A stretch of DNA of 64,000 nt, taken from positions 2,489,501 to 2,553,500 of the forward strand of contig NZ_CP102288.1 in NCBI RefSeq assembly GCF_025151535.1, given 5' to 3'. The notes beneath the pieces were generated by a model. The model had not been told where the DNA came from and did no database searches. It saw only the letters and a program-made list of their open reading frames with translations. This stretch comes from Segatella copri DSM 18205. GTDB lineage: Bacteria > Bacteroidota > Bacteroidia > Bacteroidales > Bacteroidaceae. Of this stretch, positions 35,375 to 44,143 are shown piece by piece. Each line of letters starts with the position of its first letter. The first letter of the stretch is position 1. Position numbers and translations under genes: made by a program.

Positions 35375-36355
35375 ATGAAACAAAGGAATACAGACATCGA
35401 CTGGATAAGAGCCATACTCATTATTCTCATGATATTGATTCATATCGTGAGCTTCGGCAACACATACCCCCAGCTCAAGGCAGGCATTCTCTCGTTCATG
35501 ATGCCTACCTTCCTCATCATCACGGGCTATCTCGTGAATATCGAGAAAAGCCCAAAGGAGATGGGAAGATACCTGATGTGTCTCGCTTTGCCTTACGTCA
35601 TCATGGTAACCGGTTTCTCTGTACTCTCCTATTTCATGCCGGTGAGAGATGGCATCACGGAACTGTCACTCTCTCAGATTTGTGAGAAGATATTCGTTAC
35701 TTCCATCGGTCCCTATTGGTTCATCCAGACCATGATTATCTGCGGCATTCTCTATTACGTCAGTTTCAAGGGAGCAACCTGGGGAACCCTCAGACAGGGA
35801 AAAACAACGATGAGCACCACCTCAAGCCTCTTTATCTTCGCCACCCTACTCCTGCTCCTGTCCAAGACACCCGCTCTTTCGCCCAGTGCCGCCACCTATT
35901 ATTTCATCGGAGCGGTACTCAGACAATGCCATATCGGCTTTGACAGAATATTCCGTCCTTCACCGGTTGCCCTGCTGCTCTGGATCAACTTGCTGGGCTT
36001 AGAAGAATGGTACGACTGGGGCACGCTCGCCATCGTCTTCTCCTGCTGGTGCTGCATTTCATCCCTGATGTGGATACACAGCCTCATCAAACGCCTACAG
36101 GATAATGCCAGCGTTCGAAAGACAGAAGACACCTTATTATATATAGGCCGCAACACGCTTCCTATCTATCTCTTCCACCCCATCTTTACGATGGCAGCCA
36201 AGTTTTATCATCCCCTCTTTAGTTGGGACAGGAGCGAAATCTGTTTCGCCCTCGTTACCATATTCATCGCCATTGCCGGAAGCATCGGCATCGCCAAGAT
36301 AATGGAGAAGACTCATTTGGCTTATCTCTTCGGAAAAGGAAAGATGCTGAGATAA
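35375..36355 (+). CDS. Membrane acyltransferase (AT3 family) 3
   Basis: An AT3-type acyltransferase resembling fucose 4-O-acetylases. Motif DIDWIRAILIILMILIHIVS at 7-26 carries the catalytic His. FMMPTFLIITGYLVNIEKSP follows, with about ten membrane segments. At 326 residues it is of family length. It is separated from the HAD gene by a 122-bp gap with a hairpin but has no recognisable promoter of its own. Confidence 0.82.
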   Translation: MKQRNTDIDWIRAILIILMILIHIVSFGNTYPQLKAGILSFMMPTFLIITGYLVNIEKSPKEMGRYLMCLALPYVIMVTGFSVLSYFMPVRDGITELSLSQICEKIFVTSIGPYWFIQTMIICGILYYVSFKGATWGTLRQGKTTMSTTSSLFIFATLLLLLSKTPALSPSAATYYFIGAVLRQCHIGFDRIFRPSPVALLLWINLLGLEEWYDWGTLAIVFSCWCCISSLMWIHSLIKRLQDNASVRKTEDTLLYIGRNTLPIYLFHPIFTMAAKFYHPLFSWDRSEICFALVTIFIAIAGSIGIAKIMEKTHLAYLFGKGKMLR

Positions 36356-36371
36356 ATAATACCAGGATATA

Positions 36372-36403
36372 TTTGGTAATTTGGAGATTTTGAAGTACTT
36401 TTG
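36372..36403 (+). promoter_or_regulatory. Promoter of the gtrA-DUF6080 unit
   Basis: TTTG at 36372-36375, 20 bp, TACTTTTG at 36396-36403, a near-perfect match. It decides the start of the gtrA gene. Confidence 0.8.
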
Positions 36404-36434
36404 CAACATGAATATCAAGAACAAGATAAATAAT

Positions 36435-36845
36435 ATGGATGATGCCAAGCGAGAGAAGCTGGGCGAAGTCATCAGATTCGGAATCGTAGGCGGACTGGCT
36501 ACAGTACTGCAATATGTCATCTACCTGGCTATGATGCCGGCGCTGGCCCATTTCATCCCCAACATGGGCGACCACAGTCTGGCTACCACCGCCAACACCA
36601 TCGCCTACATCGTGAGTTTCATCTTCAATTTCATCGCCAGTACCCGCTATACCTTCAAGGTAAAGGCGAATGCCAAGCGCGGAGCAGGATTCACCCTCTC
36701 CCACATCGTCAACTACTCGATGCAGACCCTCTGCCTCAACCTCTTCGTAGGCTTGGGTCTAGCCAAACAGCTGGCTATGATACCCACCCTCTGCATCTGC
36801 ATCCCGGTAAACTTCCTTCTGGTAAGGTTCTTCCTGAAGAAATAA
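36435..36845 (+). CDS. GtrA-family membrane protein
   Basis: A small flippase-like protein with four membrane segments. GtrA proteins act in moving polyprenyl-phosphate sugars to the periplasmic side. The frame is open from 36381 and has another ATG at 36408, but the promoter ends at 36403 and transcription must start about 36410. I therefore chose the ATG at 36435 (MDDAKREKLGEVIRFGIVGG), giving 136 residues. FIFNFIASTRYTFK is the usual GtrA signature. The DUF6080-type gene follows after 31 bp. Confidence 0.88.
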   Translation: MDDAKREKLGEVIRFGIVGGLATVLQYVIYLAMMPALAHFIPNMGDHSLATTANTIAYIVSFIFNFIASTRYTFKVKANAKRGAGFTLSHIVNYSMQTLCLNLFVGLGLAKQLAMIPTLCICIPVNFLLVRFFLKK

Positions 36846-36876
36846 GGGGATTCCAAAAACACGATAAAAGAAAGAT

Positions 36877-38316
36877 ATGAAAAAGATATTCGATATTTTT
36901 AAAATCAAGAAAGAGGAAAGAGTTTCAGCACTCGTCGCACTCATCATAGCATGTGCCCTCAATGCCCTGACTGTCATCAAATACCACAGCCAGTTCTCGC
37001 AGATTACAGAGAATTATCACAAACTCTTTGTCAAGACCTTCCATGTGGCAGGTTTCGACCCGCTTACCTATAGCATCGTATCTCACTGGGACACAGAATA
37101 TAACGTATACCGCCACCCGCTGCTGGCGTTCTTCATGTATATCCCGAATCAGATAAATCAAGGATTGATGATGCTTACCGGCATCAACTGCGTTCAGTTT
37201 GTCGTGGGAGCTATCCTGGTGTTCTGCGCCTTCTATTCCTTCATTTTTCTTTACCGTATATTCAGAGAAGTGATTGGTACAGAGCGCTTTGATGCAAACC
37301 TGCTCTCTGCCTTCTATTTCTCTTTCGCCTATGTGATGGTTTCAGCGATGGTACCCGACCATTTCATCATGTCGATGATTATACTCCTCTGTACCCTGTA
37401 TATCACAGGCGTATGCATGAAGAAAGGCAGACAGCTTTCCATCTGGCAGACTATCCTGCTCTTTGTATTGACAGCGGGCGTATCGCTCAACAATGGTCTG
37501 AAGACCTATCTTGCCGCCCTTTTCACCAATGGCAGAAAGTTCTTCAGTATCAAATACTTCCTGATAGGAGTCATCCTTCCTGCCGCACTCATGTGGGCTT
37601 TCGCCAGATGGGAATACCGCACCTTCGTATGGCCTAAGGAGATGGCAAGACACGAGGCCAAGATGAAGAAAAACAAGGAAGCCACAGCCAAGATTTACCA
37701 GCAATACCGCGACAGTACTGGCGTGAAAGACTCGGCAAAGGTAGAAGCTGCCGTTGAGAAAATCATCAAGGATAAAGCGCATGCCAAATATGTTCGTGAC
37801 CATAAACAGATATGGAACAAGAACACGGGCAAGCCTATCGCCAAGGGCGAATTCATGAACTGGACCGACAAGACTACCTCCCGCTCACAAACGCTGGTAG
37901 AGAATTTCTTCGGCGAAAGCATCATGCTGCACCAGCAGAACCTTCTGGGCGATGTATTGCGCAACCGTCCGGTTATCGTGAAATACCAGTCTGCGGTCAA
38001 TTATGTGGTAGAGGCATGCATCATTGTGCTTTTCTTACTTGGCATTCTTGCCGGAAGGAAGTCAAAGTTCCTCTGGCTCACCCTGACGTTCTTCCTCATG
38101 GATGCTGCCCTCCATATCGGTTTGGGCTTCGGTATCAACGAGGTATATATCATGACTGCCCACTATATGTATGCCCTTCCTATCGCCATCGCCTTCCTGG
38201 CGCTCAAGGCAAAAGGAAAGAACCTGAAATGGGCCTTCAGAGGATTGATGCTCGCCATCACCCTCTATCTGTGGATAAGCAACGGATATCTGCTGGCAGG
38301 CTACATGCTAGGATAA
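36877..38316 (+). CDS. Large membrane protein, DUF6080 type (copy 1)
   Basis: A 479-residue protein with about ten membrane segments, beginning MKKIFDIFKIKKEERVSAL. The first periplasmic loop contains FDPLTYSIVSHWDTEYNVYR and HPLLAFFMYIPN, a layout like GT-C glycosyltransferases that use polyprenyl-phosphate sugars. A charged loop, about 245-350, splits the membrane domain. I recall the family as DUF6080. It is related to the product at 39419. Activity is inferred from layout and from GtrA next door. Confidence 0.72.
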   Translation: MKKIFDIFKIKKEERVSALVALIIACALNALTVIKYHSQFSQITENYHKLFVKTFHVAGFDPLTYSIVSHWDTEYNVYRHPLLAFFMYIPNQINQGLMMLTGINCVQFVVGAILVFCAFYSFIFLYRIFREVIGTERFDANLLSAFYFSFAYVMVSAMVPDHFIMSMIILLCTLYITGVCMKKGRQLSIWQTILLFVLTAGVSLNNGLKTYLAALFTNGRKFFSIKYFLIGVILPAALMWAFARWEYRTFVWPKEMARHEAKMKKNKEATAKIYQQYRDSTGVKDSAKVEAAVEKIIKDKAHAKYVRDHKQIWNKNTGKPIAKGEFMNWTDKTTSRSQTLVENFFGESIMLHQQNLLGDVLRNRPVIVKYQSAVNYVVEACIIVLFLLGILAGRKSKFLWLTLTFFLMDAALHIGLGFGINEVYIMTAHYMYALPIAIAFLALKAKGKNLKWAFRGLMLAITLYLWISNGYLLAGYMLG

Positions 38317-38319
38317 ATA

Positions 38320-39195
38320 TTAGCAAGAAGCCTTGATCCAGCGGATGATATCCTCATGCTCCATATCAAACTTACGGGCAAAGAGGCGGTTGCTTTGTTC
38401 CAGCTCCTCTTTGTCTGCCAAAGTCCAGACGTATGGATTGCCCCGTTTCCAGTCGATAAGTCGCATACAGCCCTCATATTCATCTTTTTCTGAGTACAAG
38501 GCGGCCCGGAAATCGGGATGATTCCATACCAGGGTCTGCAGGAAGAACTCATCAGGGCAGAAGGTATAATTGAATCTTTTCAATACAAACGGCTTCTGGC
38601 TCACCACATACTCCACGCATGCCTGCGTGATGCTCACCCAGTTGGCACCCTTGGCAAAATCCATCTTCTGGCGATGGAGGAACGGCATGAGCAGCATCGA
38701 AAGATATTTATTCAGTCGTCTGGTAATGGCATTCAAAGCCCCATACTTCGAGCGGGTAAGACTGGTAAATAGCCAATAACGCATCATCTTCCGGCGGCAA
38801 TCCCATTCAAATTCCTCACCATGATTGATGCCCACAAATTCCTTACCCTGATGCTCCTCAAAGAACTGATGGATGTAATCCTGCGATTTGATAGGTAAAT
38901 CCTGACCACTCAGCAGATGGTAGTAGGCATAAGGTCCATGCTTCAAAGCCTCCTCGAAAAGCACATACTCCGCCTTAATCTGGCTCAGATTTCCCCAACG
39001 CACATCCACCCTCTGTTCCAATACAAAGAGGCATGCCTTGGAAAGAACCAGCGGTTCAGCACCATCCAGCATATCCGATTTCCGGTCGATATGCAGAAAT
39101 ATATCATTGCGCTCATCATCGAGCATCGACAGCAATACCCTCAGAAGCGGTAAACTGCCATGAGCCATTATCAAAAAAGCATGTTTCATTGTCAT
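38320..39195 (-). CDS. GT14 beta-1,6-N-acetylglucosaminyltransferase-like protein
   Basis: A glycosyltransferase of the Branch/GT14 family. Starts MKHAFLIMAHGSLPLLRVLL and continues DIFLHIDRKSD, then YYHLLSGQDLPIKSQDYI, then CPDEFFLQTLVW, all recognisable GT14 features. At 291 residues it is typical of bacterial members. A second ATG six bases in is equally good. It stands between the two DUF6080 genes on the opposite strand with its own promoter. Confidence 0.88.
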   Translation of the reverse strand: MTMKHAFLIMAHGSLPLLRVLLSMLDDERNDIFLHIDRKSDMLDGAEPLVLSKACLFVLEQRVDVRWGNLSQIKAEYVLFEEALKHGPYAYYHLLSGQDLPIKSQDYIHQFFEEHQGKEFVGINHGEEFEWDCRRKMMRYWLFTSLTRSKYGALNAITRRLNKYLSMLLMPFLHRQKMDFAKGANWVSITQACVEYVVSQKPFVLKRFNYTFCPDEFFLQTLVWNHPDFRAALYSEKDEYEGCMRLIDWKRGNPYVWTLADKEELEQSNRLFARKFDMEHEDIIRWIKASC

Positions 39196-39251
39196 TATTT
39201 ATCTTTATTATCCAACTGTCCGTCCTGATGACTTTTTCATCATCATTGCGA

Positions 39252-39282
39252 CAAAGATACACCAAATAAAAGAGAATACAAA
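39252..39282 (-). promoter_or_regulatory. Promoter of the GT14 gene
   Basis: On the - strand: TTTG (39282-39279), 19 bp, TATCTTTG (39259-39252). Confidence 0.75.
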
Positions 39283-39331
39283 ATAAAACTCCGTTTTTAT
39301 CAGAAAAAAGACACAAAATAGAGCCTTTCTT

Positions 39332-39362
39332 TTTGAATATTCAGAAAAAACAATTACTTTTG
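39332..39362 (+). promoter_or_regulatory. Promoter of the second DUF6080 gene
   Basis: TTTG at 39332-39335, 19 bp, TACTTTTG at 39355-39362. Confidence 0.75.
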
Positions 39363-39418
39363 CAGCGCTAAGAAGGAGATGCGGCATGCATCAGCCCAGC
39401 AAAAAAAATAATCAGAGA

Positions 39419-40756
39419 ATGAACAATATATTTAGAATTAAAAAAGAAGAAAGGCTCTTTGCCTTGATTACACTCATCGTTATCATCGCCTTCAATGTGC
39501 TGATGATAACCTATCATTTTGATGATTTCGGCAAGCCGAAAGCAGGATTTTGGACGCTCTTCACCAAGAACTTTCAGATTTCAGGTTTCGACCCCTACAC
39601 CTACCTTACCCTCTCGAAGTGGAAGGTGTATTACACGGAGTATCGCCATCCCATGCTCCCTTTCTTCCTCTATCCTTTCTCGCTACTGAACGGCTGGCTG
39701 ATAGAACTCACCTCCCGCAACTGGGCAACTACCATCGTGGCGGTGATGATGACATTCTTCTCCACCTACTCCACCCTCTTCTTCAGAAGAATCTTCAGAG
39801 AGGTGATGCAGCTGAAGGCTATAGACAGCAATGTGCTCACAGCGATGCTTTTTTCCTTTGCCTACGTGCTGCTCGTCACCTTTGTAGATGACCATTTCGG
39901 CATGTCGCTTTTCTTCCTGTCGATGACACTTTATCTGGCAGGCAAACAGCAGCAGGAACACCGCAGCATGCCTTGGTGGCAAACAGCCCTGCTCTTTTTC
40001 TTCACGGCAGGCATCACGCTGAGCAATGGCGCCAAGACCTTCCTTGCCGCCCTCTTTACCAATGGCAAAAAACTCTTCCGCCCGAAATATCTGGCATTGG
40101 GCATCATCTTGCCTACCCTCCTGATAGGTGCTGCAGGCATTTATCAGAACAAGGCTTTCATCATTCCGAACCGTCTGGAAGGAGAACGGCTCGTTGCCCA
40201 AAAGGCTGCAAAAGACAGTACTTTTAGGGCAAAGATGGAACAGAAGCAAAAACACGATAAGGCCATCGCTGGCAAGAATATCCAGAAACGGGGCATGCTC
40301 TCATGGGCAGATATGTCTATCTCCCGTTCAGAATCATTGGTTGAAAACGTTTTTGGCGAATCGCTTATCCTGCACAGAGAACATCTGCTGGAAGATATCC
40401 ACAGCCACCGCCCGATATTCGTGAAATACCAGACACCCGTTCCTTATATCATAGAGGGTATCATCGTGATTCTGTTGTGCATGGGCTTTTGGATGGGAAG
40501 ACGCTCTGCCTTTCTCTGGCTCACAGCCTCATGGGTGGTATGCGATGCCTTCATTCATCTGGTCATGGGATTCGGACTGAACGAGGTTTATATCATGGCT
40601 GCCCATTGGGCGTTCATCATTCCGATCTGTATCGGATATATCATCAGAAACTGTAAGGAGAAATATCTGCCTTATCTTCGTGGAGGACTCGCCATCATCA
40701 CCATCTTCCTGTTCTTCTATAACAGCACGCTGATATTCGAGTATCTCACAAGATAA
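39419..40756 (+). CDS. Large membrane protein, DUF6080 type (copy 2)
   Basis: Related to the product at 36877 along its length: both start with a short IFxIKKEER segment, contain a FDPYTYLTLSKWKVYYTEYR-type loop followed by HP, and end with GLNEVYIMAAHW. The frame is open from an ATG at 39386, but aligning with the relative supports MNNIFRIKKEER at 39419, giving 445 residues. About ten membrane segments. The pair may be two glycosyltransferases of one pathway or an old duplication. Confidence 0.72.
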   Translation: MNNIFRIKKEERLFALITLIVIIAFNVLMITYHFDDFGKPKAGFWTLFTKNFQISGFDPYTYLTLSKWKVYYTEYRHPMLPFFLYPFSLLNGWLIELTSRNWATTIVAVMMTFFSTYSTLFFRRIFREVMQLKAIDSNVLTAMLFSFAYVLLVTFVDDHFGMSLFFLSMTLYLAGKQQQEHRSMPWWQTALLFFFTAGITLSNGAKTFLAALFTNGKKLFRPKYLALGIILPTLLIGAAGIYQNKAFIIPNRLEGERLVAQKAAKDSTFRAKMEQKQKHDKAIAGKNIQKRGMLSWADMSISRSESLVENVFGESLILHREHLLEDIHSHRPIFVKYQTPVPYIIEGIIVILLCMGFWMGRRSAFLWLTASWVVCDAFIHLVMGFGLNEVYIMAAHWAFIIPICIGYIIRNCKEKYLPYLRGGLAIITIFLFFYNSTLIFEYLTR

Positions 40757-40804
40757 AAAAAGAGAACCCGACAAGATAAAAAAGTATCTTAGATTAAAAC
40801 CATC

Positions 40805-41779
40805 ATGCTGAAAATAAGTATCTTAACCCCTATCTATGGAGTAGAAAAATATATCGAACAGTGCGCCCGTTCACTGTTCGAGCAGTCGTATGCGTCTATC
40901 GAATACATCTTTGTAGATGACTGTACCCCCGATAAAAGTATCAGTATCCTACAATCGCTTCTGAAAGAATATCCGGGAAGAGCACAACAGGTACGCATCA
41001 TCCACCACGACAGAAACCGGGGCGTGGGAGCTGCAAGACAGACGGCACTGATGGCGGCTACAGGCGATTATCTTTTATTTGCCGATAGCGATGACATGCT
41101 GCCGAAAGATGCAGTTGAGAAGCTGGCAGGAAAAGCAGATAGTAGCCATGCCGACCTGATTGATGGCGGCTACCGGGAATGGTGCGATGAAAAGGCAGGC
41201 AGACTCCAGAAACCTTTTGATGTTTCTGATGAGAAACTGCTCAAACTGCTTGTCTGTCAGAACATCATCACCAACCGGCTGTGGGGCAGAATCTATAAGC
41301 GTTCGCTCATCATGGAGCACAGGATATTCTTTGAAGAGGGCATCAACTATGCGGAAGATCTTTTCTGGAATGCCCAGTTTATGTTCTACGGCAAAAAGGT
41401 GAACATCGATGATGCAGTATATTATTACCGTACCGACAATGAGAATTCCTACAATCACAACATCTCTGAAAAGAACCTCCTGTCATACTTCAAATCAACC
41501 CGCCGACTCATCGATTTTTTCGAGCAGAACGATAAGAAGCATCAGTACCTCAGGGCCACAGAGATAGGCATCGTCAATGCCTACCGCTGGGCGGCAAACG
41601 CTCATGTAGCCTTCGAAAAGGTGGATCAGGCGCTCGACTACAAGCCTAAGAACTGCCTCATCCGACTCATCATCAAGCTCATCAAAAAGGGGGTACCTGT
41701 CAAGAGGGTGAATCTTATCTACCTCGCTTACAGAAAGCTATACACTCTTCTAATATCTGCACCTTCAGCAGTTTCATGA
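40805..41779 (+). CDS. Family 2 glycosyltransferase
   Basis: A cytosolic GT-A enzyme for surface-polymer synthesis. SILTPIYGVEKYIEQCARSL at 4-23 starts the fold, DDCTPDKSIS carries the first Asp pair, and LFADSDDMLPKDAV near 90-103 is the metal-binding D-x-D region. At 324 residues it is of ordinary size. The gene overlaps the convergent flippase gene by 65 bp at its 3-prime end. The sugar donor cannot be told. Confidence 0.92.
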   Translation: MLKISILTPIYGVEKYIEQCARSLFEQSYASIEYIFVDDCTPDKSISILQSLLKEYPGRAQQVRIIHHDRNRGVGAARQTALMAATGDYLLFADSDDMLPKDAVEKLAGKADSSHADLIDGGYREWCDEKAGRLQKPFDVSDEKLLKLLVCQNIITNRLWGRIYKRSLIMEHRIFFEEGINYAEDLFWNAQFMFYGKKVNIDDAVYYYRTDNENSYNHNISEKNLLSYFKSTRRLIDFFEQNDKKHQYLRATEIGIVNAYRWAANAHVAFEKVDQALDYKPKNCLIRLIIKLIKKGVPVKRVNLIYLAYRKLYTLLISAPSAVS

Positions 41780-43151
41780 TACAGAAGTAGATGGTGGCAG
41801 AAACCAGCAGACGAACCAGCAGCAGGAGATAGATGTTCTGCAAGCTGCGGGTAATGAAATAGGTGGCCACCATGGTGGCTGCCGCACAAAGCATGAATGG
41901 CAGTATATCCTTTGCCACATCCAGGAACCGCAAGCCTGCAACACGCTTCAGCATCCACTGCCAGACCAAGAGCCAGGCTATTATAAATAAGGTATAGGCT
42001 ATCACCATGGTCTGGATGCCATATTGATGACAAAACAATACCAAAGCGAGCAAACCCACTACCTGACCGATGTTGCACCACATATACACATCAGAACGCC
42101 CCTTGCTGATGGCAAGATTCTGATAAAGCGTGTAAATAGGCATAAAGGCACCGCTCACGCAGAGAATCTGCAACAGCGGCACACTGGCTATCCATTTCTC
42201 ATGAATCGTAATCAGAATGAATTCACGTGATACAAGGGTCAAGCCAAACATCAAAGGGAAAGAAAGGAATGCCGTGAAACGGAGCATCTTTCTAAACACC
42301 AGCAACTCGCGGTTCTTATCGTCCTGGATAGAAGCCAAGACGGGCTGAGCTATCTGTCCCACCGTATTGGCAACAAACGAATTAGCCTTGGTGTCCCAGT
42401 TGTATGCCTGACTATAGTTACCCACATCATTAATCGGATAGAACCTGCCGAAGACAAAGGTCAATACATTGTTGCTCACCGTATTGATGATGTTGGTAAC
42501 CAGAAGTTTCACGCTGAATCCGAACATCTTCCTTACCGGTCCGAAATCGATATGAAAATTCGGGCGCCATCCCGTATAATAATATCTTCCTATATTCAGC
42601 ACGAGGATAAAGATAACCTGCTGCCAGGCAAGACTCCAGTAAGCCATGCCGTTGAATGCCAGTATCAGTCCCACGACATTCGAACTGATCAGAGCCATGA
42701 AATTAACGATGGTAATCTCCTTGTTCATCATGTTCTTCATCATATATCCGTTCTGGGCGATGCCAAACGAAGAGATGAAGAAACTCAGGAACACAAAGCG
42801 CGACAGGGAGGTGAGACAAGGCTGATGGAAGAAATCTGCTATCAGCGGTGCACAGAAAAAGAGCACCACATACATGGTAAGACTCACCAGGACATTAAAC
42901 CAGAACACCGAGTTATAATCGTTGTCGGTGGGTTTCCTGATATTCACCAGTGCCTGGGTAAACCCGCTACTCTGCAGATTGCCCGCTATCAGGGTGAATA
43001 TGGTAAGGATGCCGATGATACCATAATCGGCTGGCGACAACAAACGCGCCAAGAAGATGCCAAAGAGGATATTGAGTACCTGGGTAGAGCCACTGTTCAT
43101 CGCTCCCCAGAACAATCCCTTGGCGGTTTTTTCCTTTAATGATTCTGCCAT
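41715..43151 (-). CDS. Oligosaccharide flippase (Wzx/WzxC-like)
   Basis: A MOP-superfamily transporter that flips lipid-linked repeat units. FWGAMNSGSTQVLNILFGIFL, then ARLLSPADYGIIGILTIF and ESGF-type segment LQSSGFTQALVN are characteristic of WzxC/colanic-acid-type flippases. At 478 residues it has 12-14 membrane segments. It has its own promoter in the divergent region shared with licD. It suggests that a Wzx/Wzy-type polymer is made; no Wzy is seen here. Confidence 0.92.
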   Translation of the reverse strand: MAESLKEKTAKGLFWGAMNSGSTQVLNILFGIFLARLLSPADYGIIGILTIFTLIAGNLQSSGFTQALVNIRKPTDNDYNSVFWFNVLVSLTMYVVLFFCAPLIADFFHQPCLTSLSRFVFLSFFISSFGIAQNGYMMKNMMNKEITIVNFMALISSNVVGLILAFNGMAYWSLAWQQVIFILVLNIGRYYYTGWRPNFHIDFGPVRKMFGFSVKLLVTNIINTVSNNVLTFVFGRFYPINDVGNYSQAYNWDTKANSFVANTVGQIAQPVLASIQDDKNRELLVFRKMLRFTAFLSFPLMFGLTLVSREFILITIHEKWIASVPLLQILCVSGAFMPIYTLYQNLAISKGRSDVYMWCNIGQVVGLLALVLFCHQYGIQTMVIAYTLFIIAWLLVWQWMLKRVAGLRFLDVAKDILPFMLCAAATMVATYFITRSLQNIYLLLLVRLLVSATIYFCIMKLLKVQILEECIAFCKRGR

Positions 43152-43202
43152 CGTTTCTATCTGATAAATATGGAATATTACTTGTTTTTACTTTTTAGAA
43201 TG

Positions 43203-43251
43203 CAAAAGTAGCATAAATAGTTTGAAGTTCAAAACTTTTTGCTTACTTTTG
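43203..43251. promoter_or_regulatory. Interlocked divergent promoters, flippase and licD
   Basis: Rightward: TTTG 43221-43224, 19 bp, TACTTTTG 43244-43251. Leftward: TTTG at 43233-43230, 19 bp, TACTTTTG at 43210-43203. Both are exact matches, and their -33 boxes lie between the two -7 elements, 5 bp apart. Confidence 0.82.
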
Positions 43252-43273
43252 CAGCCGTAAAACAGAAAAAAGT

Positions 43274-44143
43274 ATGGATATTAAGAACATCAAGAAGGAA
43301 TGGAACGCCACAATACTCGATATATTGAAGGCTTTCATCGAAATCTGCAACAAGTATCACCTCAGATATTACTGTTGTGCCGGCACCGCCATCGGAGCCG
43401 CCCGTCACCACGGAATGATTCCCTGGGACGATGACATCGACGTACTGATGCCACGCCCCGACTACGACCGTCTGCTCGAAATCGCCAAGCATGAAGACTT
43501 TGGCAAATACGAGGTAGTAACTCCCTACAACAACGAGTCATACCCTCTGTATTTCTCCAAACTCGTGAATCGCGAAACCACCCTTATCGAGGAGAAGGAG
43601 CGTCCCTGCATCATCGGTCTTTACGTAGATATCTTCCCTCTTGATGCCACCGACGATGACCTGGAAACGGCAAAGGCGCTGTATCGGAAATACTCTAAGA
43701 CCATCAACCGTCTGAATGCCGTAACCACCCACAATACTTTCTTTGAGTACATCTCCCTGCTCCTGCACAAGGAAACCTGGGGCCGCTTTGCCATCAAGAC
43801 GATCGCCTTCTTCTGCCGCAGCAAGATGCGCCACCGCCTCATCCAGCAGATGGACGAGATGAGTCACCGGTATAACTTCGATAAGGCGAAGAACGTACTG
43901 GTGAATACAGGTTCCTACCACTATAAGGAGATTTTCCCGAAGGAATGGCTCGGCAAGGGCAAGGAATTCCCGTTCGAGGATACCACCGTCTTGCTGCCGG
44001 AGCAGGCTGATACCTATCTGCGCCACTTCTTTGGCGACTATATGAAGTTTCCACCCGTAGAACAGAGAGTAGAGAAACACCTTCGCTACTATCTGAACAT
44101 GGAAAAGCGGGAAACATGGGATGAGATTAAAAGAAAGCTTTAG
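43274..44143 (+). CDS. LicD-family phosphotransferase
   Basis: LicD/fukutin-type enzymes transfer phosphocholine or phospho-polyol from a CDP donor to a sugar. The family core is clear: YYCCAGTAIGAARHHGMIPW (about 36-55) followed by DDDIDVLMPRPDYDRL. At 289 residues it is of typical size. It overlaps the last bases of the opposite-strand SDR gene. A TarI-type cytidylyltransferase lies 1 kb away, which points to a CDP-polyol donor. Confidence 0.92.
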   Translation: MDIKNIKKEWNATILDILKAFIEICNKYHLRYYCCAGTAIGAARHHGMIPWDDDIDVLMPRPDYDRLLEIAKHEDFGKYEVVTPYNNESYPLYFSKLVNRETTLIEEKERPCIIGLYVDIFPLDATDDDLETAKALYRKYSKTINRLNAVTTHNTFFEYISLLLHKETWGRFAIKTIAFFCRSKMRHRLIQQMDEMSHRYNFDKAKNVLVNTGSYHYKEIFPKEWLGKGKEFPFEDTTVLLPEQADTYLRHFFGDYMKFPPVEQRVEKHLRYYLNMEKRETWDEIKRKL

